The notes under the pieces: generated by a model
Database searches by the model: none
What the model was told of the DNA's origin: nothing
The model's input: only the letters and a program-made list of their open reading frames with translations
Program-made: the position numbers and the translations under genes
Assembly: GCA_001592805.2 (NCBI GenBank)
Contig: CP051139.1
Location: 4,278,001-4,342,000, forward strand
Reading direction: 5' to 3'
Source of the DNA: Peltaster fructicola
Taxonomy: Eukaryota; Ascomycota; Dothideomycetes
DNA length: 64,000 nucleotides
Shown: piece after piece, positions 53,953-64,000 of the stretch
How positions within the stretch are numbered: the first letter of the stretch is position 1
How the letters are laid out: the number at the start of each line of letters is the position of its first letter

Positions 53953-56817
53953 ATGGACGTGAACCAAGTCCTCCAAGCCACGCTATCCCCTGGTAAGTCT
54001 TCGTGCAGGTCTGAGGACGACCTTGGCGCTGACCTGGTATTCCAGATGCACAAATACGTAGTGCGGCAGAGCAGCAACTCCTTCAGGCTGCCGAAACTGA
54101 CTTCGTAAGTCACAATCAAAAGGGCACGCGACCAGCACTAATTCTCCTCGCAGTCGACCTACTTGACCACCCTTTCACGCGAGCTAGCAAACGAAAAAGC
54201 ACAATCACAAGTCCGCATAGCAGCGGGACTTGCTCTGAAAAACTCCTTCTCTGCTCGCGACTATGCACGTCTCCGAGAGGTTCAAGCACGATGGCTTCAG
54301 ACTGTCGACCCACAAGTGCGAGCACAAGTGAAAGAGCAGGCATTACAGACACTGAACAGTCCGGACGCACGAGCAGGAGGTGCAGGAGCACAGTTTATTG
54401 CCTCGATCGCTGCGATCGAGCTGCCTCGGAATCAATGGCCTGAGCTGATGCCACGTCTTGTTGAGAATGTCGGCCAGGGCAATGATTCTACAAAGCAGAG
54501 CAGCGTCACAGCGATCGGCTTTATTTGTGAGACCGACGACCAAGAGTTGAGGGACAGCCTAGCAACACACAGCAATGCAATCCTGACGGCCGTCGTACAA
54601 GGAGCCCGCAAGGAGGAGCCTAACAACGATATCCGTAATGCAGCCATCACCGCTCTCGGAGACTCGCTCGAATTTGTTAGAAGCAACTTCGAGAACGAGG
54701 GAGAGCGAAACTACATAATGCAGGTTGTGTGCGAGGCTACTCAGGCAGACGATCTCCGAATTCAACAGGGTGCATACGGCTGTTTGAACCGAATCATGGG
54801 ACTCTACTACGACAAGATGCGCTTCTATATGGAAAAGGCATTGTTCGGTCTCACGATCCAGGGCATGAAAAGTGACGAAGAAGATGTGGCGAAACTGGCC
54901 GTCGAGTTCTGGTGCACAGTTTGCGAGGAGGAGATCAGCATCGAAGACGACAATGCCCAAGCACAAGCCGAGGGCGGTACTGAGCTTCGACAGTACTACA
55001 ATTTCGCACGGGTTGCCACACAAGAGGTCGTGCCCGTCCTGCTCGAACTACTCACCAAGCAAGATGAAGACGCCACGGACGACGAGTACAATGTTGCACG
55101 CGCAGCATACCAGTGCATCCAGCTGTGGGCGCAGGCTGTCGGCGGTCTAGTTGTCCCTGCTGTCATCGCATTCGTGGAGAATCATCTTCGCTCGGAGGAC
55201 TGGCACTACCGTGATGCAGCTGTCTCAGCATTCGGCGGTGTCATGGAAGGCCCAGATGAGAAGGTGCTCGATCCACTTGTCAAGCAAGCACTGGATCCAC
55301 TGATCTCGATGATGAACGACCCAGTGGTCCATGTGCGAGATTCAGCAGCTTTTGCGCTGGGCCGTATTTGCGAGACTATCTCTGAGAGCATTCCTCTCGA
55401 GCGCCTTCAGGATCTCATCTCAGCTCTCTTCTCTGGCTTGTCGTCTCACCCTAAGATGGCCAGCAGCTGCTGTTGGGCACTCATGAACTTGGCAGACCGG
55501 TTCGCGGGCGAGCCTGGATGTCAGACCAACGCATTGTCTGCACACTTCCAGGCCAGTGTACAGCACTTGCTCCAGGTCACCGAGTCTACTCAGGACAACC
55601 AGCTGCGCACTGCAGCATACGAGGTGCTGAATGCCTTTGTCACTAATGCTGCCAACGACTCTGTTCAGCTTGTAGCTAGCCTCAGCGATGTTGTCCTCGA
55701 GCGCCTGCAGAAGACTATTCCAATGCAGCAGCAAGTTGTGTCAGTGGAAGATCGATTGACGCTCGAAGAGATGCAGACATCATTGACATCTGTGGTCATG
55801 GCTATCATTCAGCGTCTCGAGAAGGAGGTTGCACCACAAGCAGACCGCATAATGGAACTGCTCCTCTCGCTGCTTGGCACTCTTCCAGCCAAGAGCTCGG
55901 TACCAGACAGTGTTTTCGCTGCAATTGGTGCTCTGGCAAATGCCCTCGAGCTCGACTTTGAGAAGTACATGCAGAGCTTCTCGCCGTTCCTGCTCAACGC
56001 ACTCAACAACCAGGAAGAGCCGCAGTTGTGCTCCATTGCTATTGGCCTTGTTAGCGACATCACTCGTGCTCTGGAACAAAAGGTGCAGCCTTTCTGTGAT
56101 TCATTCATGAACGCACTCCTCAATAACTTGCGCAGTGCAGTGCTCGGCAATCAATTCAAGCCAGCCATCCTGCAGTGCTTTGGAGATGTCGCTCAAGCCA
56201 TCGGTGGATCATTCGACAACTATCTGTCAGTGGTTGCACAGGTCCTGCAACAGGCCGCCAGTATCTCTACACAACAGGAGACTAGCTATGAAATGCTCGA
56301 CTACATTGTCAGCCTACGTGAGGGCGTTATGGACGCTTGGGGAGGCATTATCATGGCAATGCGTCAAGGCGGAAAGACTCAACTCCTCCAGCCTTACGTC
56401 GAGAGCATCTTCATGCTTCTCCAGCAAGTCAGCCAAGACCCAAACCGTACTGAAGCTCTTCTGCGCGAAGCAATATGGGTGTCGTTGGGTAAGTGTTCGT
56501 CTAGGATTCGAGAGATGTACTAACAAGTCACAGTGACCTAGCTGAGGCATTCCCCAATGGCGAATTCAGCCAATTCTTCCGTGCAGATTGGCTCACACCG
56601 ATGGCACGAGAGGTCCGCGCCAACAAGGACTATACAACACGCACCCAAGAGACTGCCCGATGGGCTCGGGAGCAGATTAAGCGTCAAGCTGGTAAGTTGC
56701 CCTCTCGATCACGCAAGCACCTTCGCGCGAGTGTGCTTGCATGGTCTGCCTTGGTTGCTGGACCTGGCTGACTTTTCTCAAGCCATGAGTGGTGCAAGTG
56801 GTGTCGCGATGTCGTGA
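53953..56817 (+). CDS. KAP95: Importin beta-1, frame broken near the C-terminus
   Basis: This HEAT-repeat karyopherin carries classical NLS cargo, with importin alpha, through the nuclear pore. Exons 53953-53992, 54046-54104 and 54154-56488 encode residues 1 to about 811: MDVNQVLQATLSP, then DAQIRSAAEQQLLQAAE, and HEAT repeats including ENVGQGNDSTKQSSV and ARVATQEVVPVLLELL. At 56473-56476 the string ATAT replaces an expected AT. The frame reads EAIWVSLG where relatives read EAMGVIGD, and the strong gtaagt donor at 56489 is then out of phase with the last exons. Those exons (56534-56691 and 56783-56817) clearly encode the family end (DLAEAFPNGEFSQFF, ARWAREQIKRQ). Only a weak alternative donor (gtgttc, 56493) keeps frame, inserting one Asn. 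The gene is essential in yeast, so a sequence error is the simplest reading. Confidence 0.93.
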
Positions 56818-57818
56818 ACATGAAAAACGTCACGTCGTCAATTAGAGACAACTAGCTGTAACAGTCGATACGGCCAACAGTGCCACTGGCGATAACAACA
56901 TCCGCCTCGAGTCCCGAGTCCAGGAGCATCACTCCTCCAGCATGCCGCCGTTATGGCACGCTCCCGTCAACTCTATGATATACAGGACAACCGCGAGTCT
57001 GGAGCAACAACCTCAGCACCGATGCACCATCCAATCCAAGCACCAAACGCCCGAAGCACACCATTTACAGATACCCCAGTCGATTTACATTCCAATCACC
57101 GCCATACCTAAGTAACAAATCCCTATACACTGTTTTACACCTCCATGCATAGCGAAGGCCCCGGTTATACAGGCGTCGAAGATGGTTCGGAGGATGAGAT
57201 GGTGATTTCGGATCGAAGAGTCGACGTACTAGCACGGCCTCATGCAAGGCTCTCTTCCGTCACAACACGGAGGAGTACAAGATAGCATCAAACACTACAT
57301 CTCACTCATCTTTCCGGTGTGTCCTGAACGTTCCTATAGTGTCTACACGAGCACTCAGTTGATGTCTAGTCTCCGTGGTGAAAGGTCGAGGAGCGGGATG
57401 TGACGTGCGGTTCGGACGCTTCTAAGCCGGCAAATCTAATACACTTCTCATTCTGTAAATCACAGCTCATTCGACATCCACAATGCTTCGACTTGCACAG
57501 CCATTAACCGAGACATATTCAGCTCTGTACAGTATGCTTAGAGCGCAAGACTCGAAAGTAACCTGAATGCCAGCCTGTTATCCTTCGGATTGATGGCGTG
57601 GTCGGTCTCGCACTCATGCATGTTGCTAACCTGCAGTGTGCTGGCCCCACTCCAAGTATGATCTACCTTACAGCACTGTGTTGAGGCTGAGGGTTGTCTT
57701 TGAGGCACCAAAAATGTGTGTGCGAAACGAGGTCGAGATATCTCACCAATTGATCCAATAGACGGCAACGCTGAGCAAGAGGACCACGACGACACTCGGT
57801 GTCCGACAGTCCTGCACG
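56818..57818. other. Intergenic, no gene supported
   Basis: This 1-kb gap between KAP95 and the Helo-like/RhoGAP gene shows only short, unconvincing frames. No repeat or RNA was recognised. Confidence 0.45.
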
Positions 57819-59704
57819 ATGGACCCAATCTCAGTTGTCACGGGCGTGTTTGGCCTGGTTTCTGCCGCGACAAAGCTCATCATCACACTCAATGATCTCG
57901 CTCAGGGTATCAAAGAGGCGGCCGGAGAAGCCACTGCTGCAGCTGCTGAGCTCAACAGCATCACCCTGGTGGTCGAGGGCCTGAAGGTATATGTCAGCGG
58001 CAAGGTTCGAGCATCTGCTGAAAGGCTCCATCTGATCACAGTCGAGCACATCACAACAACGCTTACCGCCTGTATTGAGACGTACGGTGAGCTGGACGAG
58101 ATCCTCAAATCACTCCACACTGGCACAGGCTTGAGGGCTTGGGACAGGGTCGTGTGGCTCATGAAAAAGGATCGTGTTGTTGCTCTGACTGCAAGACTAC
58201 AAGGACACAAGGCTACCTTCACAATGATGCTGAACATCTTACAAAGGCATGTAGAGCCCTGAGGCTATAGGTGAGACTAACTGAAATGGCAGCCAGTCAA
58301 TGGGCGAGGCTGAATCGACAATGGATAAGCTGTGCGATGCCGTCAATGAGGTTTTGCGAACGAACCAAGATCTGGCCCGTCGACTGCGTAACCTTGAATC
58401 GAGACGTCCTAAGACTCTTCGCACGTCCCGAGTAGATCAGGACGATGTTCAAGAGGACCAAGACTCCAGAGAAGAGTCATTGACAACCTCCGTGAGCAGC
58501 AGTGGGACCTTCCCTCTCGCGGTCTCTAAAACGAAGACCGAGGACATTCACAGCAAAGTGTCGCAATTCGAGGAGATTCTGAATCAGTCTAGAGTGTACA
58601 GACACGCATCAGCCAGCCATTCGGAATCGTCACTGGTTGATGATGCAAGAAGCACACTCGCGTTATCCATATGCTCCTCGCTCACCTTGGGGGATGTCTC
58701 CAACATCTCAATTTACGCTCTCCCAGTCTACAGCAGTGACCTGTCCAACGGCGACTGCTACAAGAGCATTGATATCGATTTTGTCGACACGCCAAGTGCT
58801 TCGGCTTCACCATCGCCACAGCAAGCAACGCAGAGTAAGCGACGAGTGCTACGGCTCTGGAGCACCAAGGGCAGCAAACAGCCCGTCACCAAGCCTGAAG
58901 TTCTTACCACAACCCCAATAGCTCCAGCGATATTTGGGAGACCACTTGATGAGAGTATTCGCATTGCCAACGTGGCTATCTCGTTGGAGGACGAGAATGG
59001 ACAAGCGTTCGTCTATGGTTACATCCCAATCGTGGTAGCGAAGTGCGGTGTCTTCATCAAAGAGAAAGGTATCAGGTATTGCGTCCATGCTAAGACGAGA
59101 CTGACGACGCACAGGTGTCGAGGTACCGCACATCTTCATGCAATCAGCAATACCTACACGATTGCAGACCTTGCAAGATGCATTCGACTCAGCACCACGT
59201 TATGGCAAGGGCCTGAACTGGGCAGGCTATACCGTACACGATGCTGCGAATCTTCTCCTACGCTTCGTCCTCACATTGCCTCACCCAGTCATTCCCTTGA
59301 CGATGTACAACGACTTCCATTCGCCTCTCCTCAAACTTCCTCATCTGCTGCGTGCTGAGCATAATTGGGACGAGTTCTCATCGAAGTCTTCGACGACAGA
59401 GTGGCAGGAAACGCTAGTCGCATACAAGGAGCTCATCACCGCGATGCCACCATTTCATAGACAACTGCTGGTATATCTGCTCGACTTTCTGGGAGTCATA
59501 GGTTATCGAGAGGAGGTCAACAAGGTCAGCATCGAGATGCTTGCAAAGATATTTCAACCAGGGATACTGCACCATCCTGAGCACAACTCCATGACTACAC
59601 GAGAGCAGTCACAGAAGATACTGGCGTGGCTTATTGCCGCGAACTACAACGACGACTTCAGTAACATGACTTTCCCTCCCATCCAAAGCACTTCTTCAGA
59701 ATAA
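57819..59704 (+). CDS. Helo-like N-terminal domain fused to RhoGAP
   Basis: Exons 57819-58250, 58297-59068 and 59115-59704 give 597 residues; both introns are 46 nt. Residues 1-145 (MDPISVVTGVFGLVSAATKL, then LAQGIKEAAGEATAAAAELN) match the fungal N-terminal/Helo-like domain usually found on STAND death proteins. A coiled coil follows (MDKLCDAVNEVLRTNQDLAR), then a Ser-rich linker. The C-terminal half is a Sac7-type RhoGAP: YGYIPIVVAKCGVFIKEKG, then PRYGKGLNWAGYTVHDAA, LPHPVIPLTMYNDF and MLAKIFQPGILHHP. Where the family has the catalytic arginine finger (GIFRxSG) this protein reads HIFMQSA, with Met410. It may therefore bind Rho GTPases without stimulating hydrolysis. A GC-AG alternative for intron 1 (AG|gcatgt) is possible but less likely. 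Confidence 0.85.
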
Positions 59705-60422
59705 GGACAACACAGCATGCAGACAACGTGAAGGTAACCACTCCGGCGCCATGAATAATACTCTCCGTACGACAGTAGTGCCAGGATATCTCATAGATTG
59801 GACTTCACTGCCGTGACAATCGTGTCTCTAGCAGGTGCATATTCTGGTGGCGGCGAGGGGCTAAATGGTTCGCATGTGTAGTGAGGCTGAGAGTTTGGTT
59901 CAAACAAACTACCCAATGTTTGCCAAGACTGTTGAGCTGCCAAACTCAGGACGCGGCAGAGCTGTCCGACCCAGACCCAGACATTTGTCTCTCTGCCCGT
60001 CGATTGTCTGTTGGTCATCTCTGACTGTAATATACCCTAGCCGACTGACATGCTACGCAAGTGAGACGCTCAGCTGGCCTGTTTTGAAGTCCGCGGACTC
60101 TTGAACGATGACGACAGCTGCCTGAGAATAGAACACACTAGCCAAAGCTCACCCCGGCAACCCATAGCAACAGCGATTCCGTGTACGACTTACACCACAA
60201 TTACAGTGCTATTAGCACAATCGCCGCAACATCATCGAATGAGTCGGCACGACTCCGCCACAAGCTCTGCGAAAGCGGTATGTCCAACAGCCCGTCAATG
60301 ATTCGCTCGCAAAATATGGTGACAAGCGGCCTGAAATGCGATCACAACAAACACGCCGAACTCTCTTCTCGCATGTATACTAACTTGCTGTTAGGCGCAC
60401 CGCTGCGACGAACGCCACGCCA
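59705..60422. other. Intergenic, leader of the downstream gene
   Basis: No separate gene was seen. A possible intron acceptor (tgctgttag, about 60387-60395) lies before the next gene, but the frame has a stop just upstream of it and the phases of nearby donors do not fit. Confidence 0.4.
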
Positions 60423-63400
60423 ATGGCATCGACCAAAAAGCCTCAGGATAAGGTCGAGTTCGGACAAAAGCTAGCGAAACGGCGCTCGCAGGAATTCGGA
60501 GACAAGGTCGCCAGATGGAACACAAGCGGTGGAGGTGTTGCGCACGATCAGAAGGACAATGAGATTGTGGTGGTGGTGGAGCAGGCCAGCATAATCAGTA
60601 GCTCTTCTGAAAGCCCAGCGATCGTTGTCGTCGAGCCAGCACGCGCGGAAGACGACCTCGACGACAAGGAGAACCACAAGGAATCACAGAAAATTGTCGA
60701 AGTCACGACTCCCGAGCGAATACCAGCGAAGAAGACAACGCGCGAGGTAGACGTCAATCGCAAAGCCTGGGTACGCAGAAAGAGCAAGACACAAGCGGAT
60801 AAGGCTATCGAGACTGTTGAGATCACACCTGATATTAAGCATGCCGGCACCCCGAAGAAGCGAGTCGTTAGTGACGGCCACTGGAGACGGGATCGCATAG
60901 CCAAGGCCGTCACACCGGAGAAAGAGACACCCATACCAGTACCCAAACCGCTCGTTATCAGGGACAGCGTTGCCAGCGTTGGAATCAAGATACCAGCAAG
61001 CGTGGGCAATGTTATCGAAGAGCGCGAACCCCGACGGCGCAAGACTACTAGGAGATCAGCTTCACGGTCGAGGTCCCGATCAGCAGACCGCACAGAGTCT
61101 CGAGAGGAGACACCAGACTTTGCGTCGAGCGGCACTAAGTTATATGTCAAGCGCAGGACGCCATCCAAGCAGATTGGGTCACGGCCTGGCTCTAGAGACC
61201 TTCGATCTGACAGCCTGAGCATACCCGAGAAGCCACCCGTTGCAACGACCAAGGTCAGCCCAACTAAAGCGACACCCATCACCTTGACACCACCTTCAGC
61301 ATCTGTCGAGCGATACTTGCGACTTCTGGCCCCAACACGAGATCAGCTCAGTCCGAAAGAGCCTGCGAAAGCACCTTCTGAGATCGAGACGCCCAAACGC
61401 CGCACTCGTCGGTCCCCTCGTGTCTCAGATGAGAGGCAGAAGCTCGATGCGCCCGCTGAGGAAGACCGCCCTGCGCCAGTGGTGGCGGCGCCGCCAATAG
61501 TTTACGGAAGTCGTATACAAGGCTGGCTCGCAACCACCACGGATCCATTCGATGCACCGGCAAACACACCCGAGCCTCTGCGACAGAAGATCAAGAAACG
61601 TCAGCCGGACACAGCAAGCGACAAATCGAGCCAATTCACGTCTCCTGCTCCGGCAAGAGGTCTTCCGTCAGAAGAGAGGCTCACGCCGTCCCCTCGGACA
61701 TCAACCTTGAAACGCAGTGGAGCACGTAGGACGGCTACCTCGCCGATCAAGGAGAAATCGTCGCGAGAAGGTGCTTTCGACGACACAAATGATTCAGAGT
61801 CAACCTGGACAGAACAATCTATAGTCAGGCCACTATCGATCACAAAGAAAGTACCCAGCACAGGCAAAGTGCTTTCGACTATTGCTTCCGTGGAGACTTT
61901 CAATTCACTTCTCGAGCCCGCTGATCGCCACAAATTCATAACAGAGGGTAGTGTCTTGTCGCGCGCTAGTGACGGCGACGAAAGACGACCAGCCGGCACT
62001 CTGAAGCGCAGACTGACCAAACACTCAGACCTCATCTCGGTACTGTCTGTGCAGAGAGCTGGCAGCAAGAATGTACGATCACGAAACAGTGGCAAGGGCG
62101 CACGCCAGACGAGCGAGCCAACACTGGGCGATGTCATGAACGACCTCACGACTGATGAGCTCAAGTATCAGCGTGAGCTACGAACGCTGGTCGACGGTGT
62201 CATCCCCGTTTTGCTGCAGTATGTGCTCTCTGATGCACACACACCCAAATCGTCAGACTTGCTTGATCCGAGACCAAAGGACTCTCAGCTCGTCACAAAG
62301 CCAATAGTGGACATGGGCGTTGCACTCGAACGGCTCAGAAATACTCACAAAAGAATCCCAATGCATGACGCTCAAGATCTCATTGCTTGGGCAGAATCTA
62401 CAAAGACAATCTATAATGGATATGTCGCTGCTTGGCGACTCGGCTTCCAGGACGTGGTTGTCAACCTTGCACCTGCAGAAGGGAATGAAAGGCAATCGAC
62501 TTCGCGCTGGGACGACGGCCTGCCTCGCAACGATAGGAACGAGCTTGTTGGCGGCGATGGCGAGAGAGTGGATGTCGCATACCTTCTCAAACGTCCCCTG
62601 GTACGATTAAAGACTCTCGCAAAGACCTTCGAAGCTATCGACCAGCTCGAACCATCAGAGTCGGCTAAGGCCATGGCTGGTGACTACCACGAGATGGTGC
62701 AGCAAGCTCGAAAGCGTGCCAACGAAGAGAAAGCCCGGCTAGAAGACGAGGCTGCTGCTGCTATCGACCCGACTCGTGCTCGAGAATGTCGAACAATGGC
62801 ACCCATTGCAGGCGTCAAGATTGATGCTACGCGATGCGTGAGAGCTCGCGACTTCTTTGATATTGACTTCAGACACTCCAACGGACAACAGATCAACTGC
62901 AGGGTTGAGTTGATCATGCGAGATGATGCTCCTGGACGCGGCGAAGCCGGTGATGTGTTATTCTGCGAAATCTCAACCACAGGACGCTGGCTGCTCTTCC
63001 CACCAGTCCACTCGACTATGTTGTCCGCTAGGCGCGGTCGTAGAACAGGACAGATGGTGGTCATGCTTCGTGGCTATCGCAATGACGGTAGCGAGTGGCG
63101 AGAGGTGATGGCTCTCGATGCTGAGAATGAAGACAGCGTAGAAGAGTGGTTGGCAATGTTGCCTTCTTCGCCAGTGCCACGAAACCTCGCCGCGAAGTCC
63201 AGCTTCGACCTGAAGATGCACCCTACGATGTCTGGCGCACTACCAGATGTAACTCCATTAGAACGCTTGCCTTCAGTGCGTGAGATGGAAGTACCACTTG
63301 GCGAACGATATGCTGCACCGTCTGAGACGTGGGATGCCAGCGAGGTCAACAGTGATGCAGGCAGCTACAGCAGAAAATCCCTCCGTCGTACCAAGATGGC

Positions 63401-64000
63401 GAGGCATCGAAGTCAGCCGGCAGCACCAATCGCTGAAGAGCCATATGCGTATGAGGCTCGAGAGTACAAAGAGGAGCAGGCACGACGAAGAGGGAGACCA
63501 CTTTCTGAGCAGTACTCATCGACAGCACGGGATTCCTGGCAGCAGAAGGATACTCGAACTCCTACAAAAGACCAATACAGCGTTTGGCTGCCGTCCTCTC
63601 GCCAGGCATTGCAAGACTCAAGTGCTGAAGAAGAGACCGAAGTTGTCCCACGACGGCCAACTCTTCGTAAACGCACATCTTCCGTACCATCTCTGGACCT
63701 TCCAACGATACCGAAGCTGCGCAAGCACACGCAGCCAGAGGAACCAGAAAGGCCACGTTCATCTCGCGAACACACATCGAAGAAGGAAGTGTTCGACGAG
63801 CCTGCATCCGCGCCAAGCAAATTGCAGAAAGCAAGACCAGCTGTCACACACAGCGAACCTACCACTCCCAAGACCCAACAACGCCCTTCGTCGTCTGGCC
63901 TCAAAGCCAGCATCATACCATCCTTCACCCCAGCCTTCCTCAAGCGTCACCGTCGATCGTCCTCGCCACTCAAACACGAATACGAGCCATCCAGCGAATC
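60423..64000 (+). CDS. DH/PH-like protein (SRm160/300-annotated family), 3' end outside
   Basis: An open frame of at least 1192 codons runs off the window. The start is the first ATG after an in-frame stop (MASTKKPQDKVEFGQKLAKR). The first 560 residues are disordered and basic, rich in Ser, Arg and Pro (RRSASRSRSRSADRTESRE). From about residue 565 a conserved helical domain begins: LGDVMNDLTTDELKYQRELR, then TLVDGVIPVLLQYVL, VDMGVALERLRNTHKRIPMH, WRLGFQDVVVNLAPAE and AYLLKRPLVRLKTLAKTF. This resembles a Dbl-homology (RhoGEF) domain. A beta-rich PH-like domain follows (about 792-914, including ARDFFDIDF and WLLFPPVHSTML). Relatives in Aspergillus have been labelled 'SRm160/300 splicing coactivator' because of the RS-like N-terminus; I think RhoGEF-like is the better reading, with moderate confidence. 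Confidence 0.8.
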   Translation, partial: MASTKKPQDKVEFGQKLAKRRSQEFGDKVARWNTSGGGVAHDQKDNEIVVVVEQASIISSSSESPAIVVVEPARAEDDLDDKENHKESQKIVEVTTPERIPAKKTTREVDVNRKAWVRRKSKTQADKAIETVEITPDIKHAGTPKKRVVSDGHWRRDRIAKAVTPEKETPIPVPKPLVIRDSVASVGIKIPASVGNVIEEREPRRRKTTRRSASRSRSRSADRTESREETPDFASSGTKLYVKRRTPSKQIGSRPGSRDLRSDSLSIPEKPPVATTKVSPTKATPITLTPPSASVERYLRLLAPTRDQLSPKEPAKAPSEIETPKRRTRRSPRVSDERQKLDAPAEEDRPAPVVAAPPIVYGSRIQGWLATTTDPFDAPANTPEPLRQKIKKRQPDTASDKSSQFTSPAPARGLPSEERLTPSPRTSTLKRSGARRTATSPIKEKSSREGAFDDTNDSESTWTEQSIVRPLSITKKVPSTGKVLSTIASVETFNSLLEPADRHKFITEGSVLSRASDGDERRPAGTLKRRLTKHSDLISVLSVQRAGSKNVRSRNSGKGARQTSEPTLGDVMNDLTTDELKYQRELRTLVDGVIPVLLQYVLSDAHTPKSSDLLDPRPKDSQLVTKPIVDMGVALERLRNTHKRIPMHDAQDLIAWAESTKTIYNGYVAAWRLGFQDVVVNLAPAEGNERQSTSRWDDGLPRNDRNELVGGDGERVDVAYLLKRPLVRLKTLAKTFEAIDQLEPSESAKAMAGDYHEMVQQARKRANEEKARLEDEAAAAIDPTRARECRTMAPIAGVKIDATRCVRARDFFDIDFRHSNGQQINCRVELIMRDDAPGRGEAGDVLFCEISTTGRWLLFPPVHSTMLSARRGRRTGQMVVMLRGYRNDGSEWREVMALDAENEDSVEEWLAMLPSSPVPRNLAAKSSFDLKMHPTMSGALPDVTPLERLPSVREMEVPLGERYAAPSETWDASEVNSDAGSYSRKSLRRTKMARHRSQPAAPIAEEPYAYEAREYKEEQARRRGRPLSEQYSSTARDSWQQKDTRTPTKDQYSVWLPSSRQALQDSSAEEETEVVPRRPTLRKRTSSVPSLDLPTIPKLRKHTQPEEPERPRSSREHTSKKEVFDEPASAPSKLQKARPAVTHSEPTTPKTQQRPSSSGLKASIIPSFTPAFLKRHRRSSSPLKHEYEPSSE

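Noticed and set aside
58251-58296. GC-AG intron in the Helo-like/RhoGAP gene
   Set aside because: A shifted GT-AG pair of the same 46-nt length keeps phase and needs no unusual donor.

Overview
This window looks like ordinary nuclear DNA of a filamentous ascomycete (Pezizomycotina; Dothideomycetes is my inference). The evidence is dense protein-coding genes on both strands, many short GT-AG introns (mostly 41-69 nt) with CTRAC-type branch points, and fungal families such as GH54 arabinofuranosidase, a HET-NACHT-ankyrin protein, Atg27, Sur2 and Sda1. I see no rRNA, no convincing tRNA, no CRISPR and no recognisable transposon.

Layout. 0-5 kb: the 3' part of a sugar transporter with a 2-nt frameshift, a lectin-like one-pass membrane protein, 3-hydroxyanthranilate dioxygenase (BNA1) and a short unknown protein. 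5-12.3 kb: a two-TM unknown gene head-to-head with a Cdc1/Ted1 phosphoesterase, then COQ6, a DUF4336-type protein and a thiolase (ERG10). 12.3-19.6 kb: a possible tiny zinc-ribbon gene, a secreted GH54-CBM42 arabinofuranosidase and a 1059-residue HET-NACHT-ANK protein. 19.9-24.5 kb: SDA1, a small heat-shock protein and an EBP-type sterol isomerase. 24.5-26.9 kb is gene-poor and holds a hairpin-rich segment that could be a Pol III RNA.

26.9-41 kb: ATG27, an Xaa-Pro aminopeptidase, a thaumatin-like protein, an atypical SDR, a sulfotransferase-like protein, an unknown gene, a CDF metal transporter and LEU2. 41-52 kb: an ELO elongase with a long charged tail, a small LEA-like protein, an NTF2-like protein, a coiled-coil protein, the recombination ATPase RDH54, an SDR ending in AKL and a RING-LysM protein. 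52-64 kb: SUR2 (phytosphingosine synthesis), importin-beta KAP95 (also carrying a 2-nt frameshift), a Helo-like/RhoGAP fusion, and the start of a large DH/PH-like protein that runs off the window.

The genes are mostly unrelated housekeeping functions, not one cluster. The parts that stand out are the NLR-type protein; the Helo-like/RhoGAP fusion, which lacks the arginine finger and sits upstream of a RhoGEF-like gene; two independent +2-nt dinucleotide duplications that break otherwise conserved genes; and the candidate structured RNA near 25.7 kb. Gene ends were set by hand from splice signals and family alignment remembered from known proteins; no database search was run.
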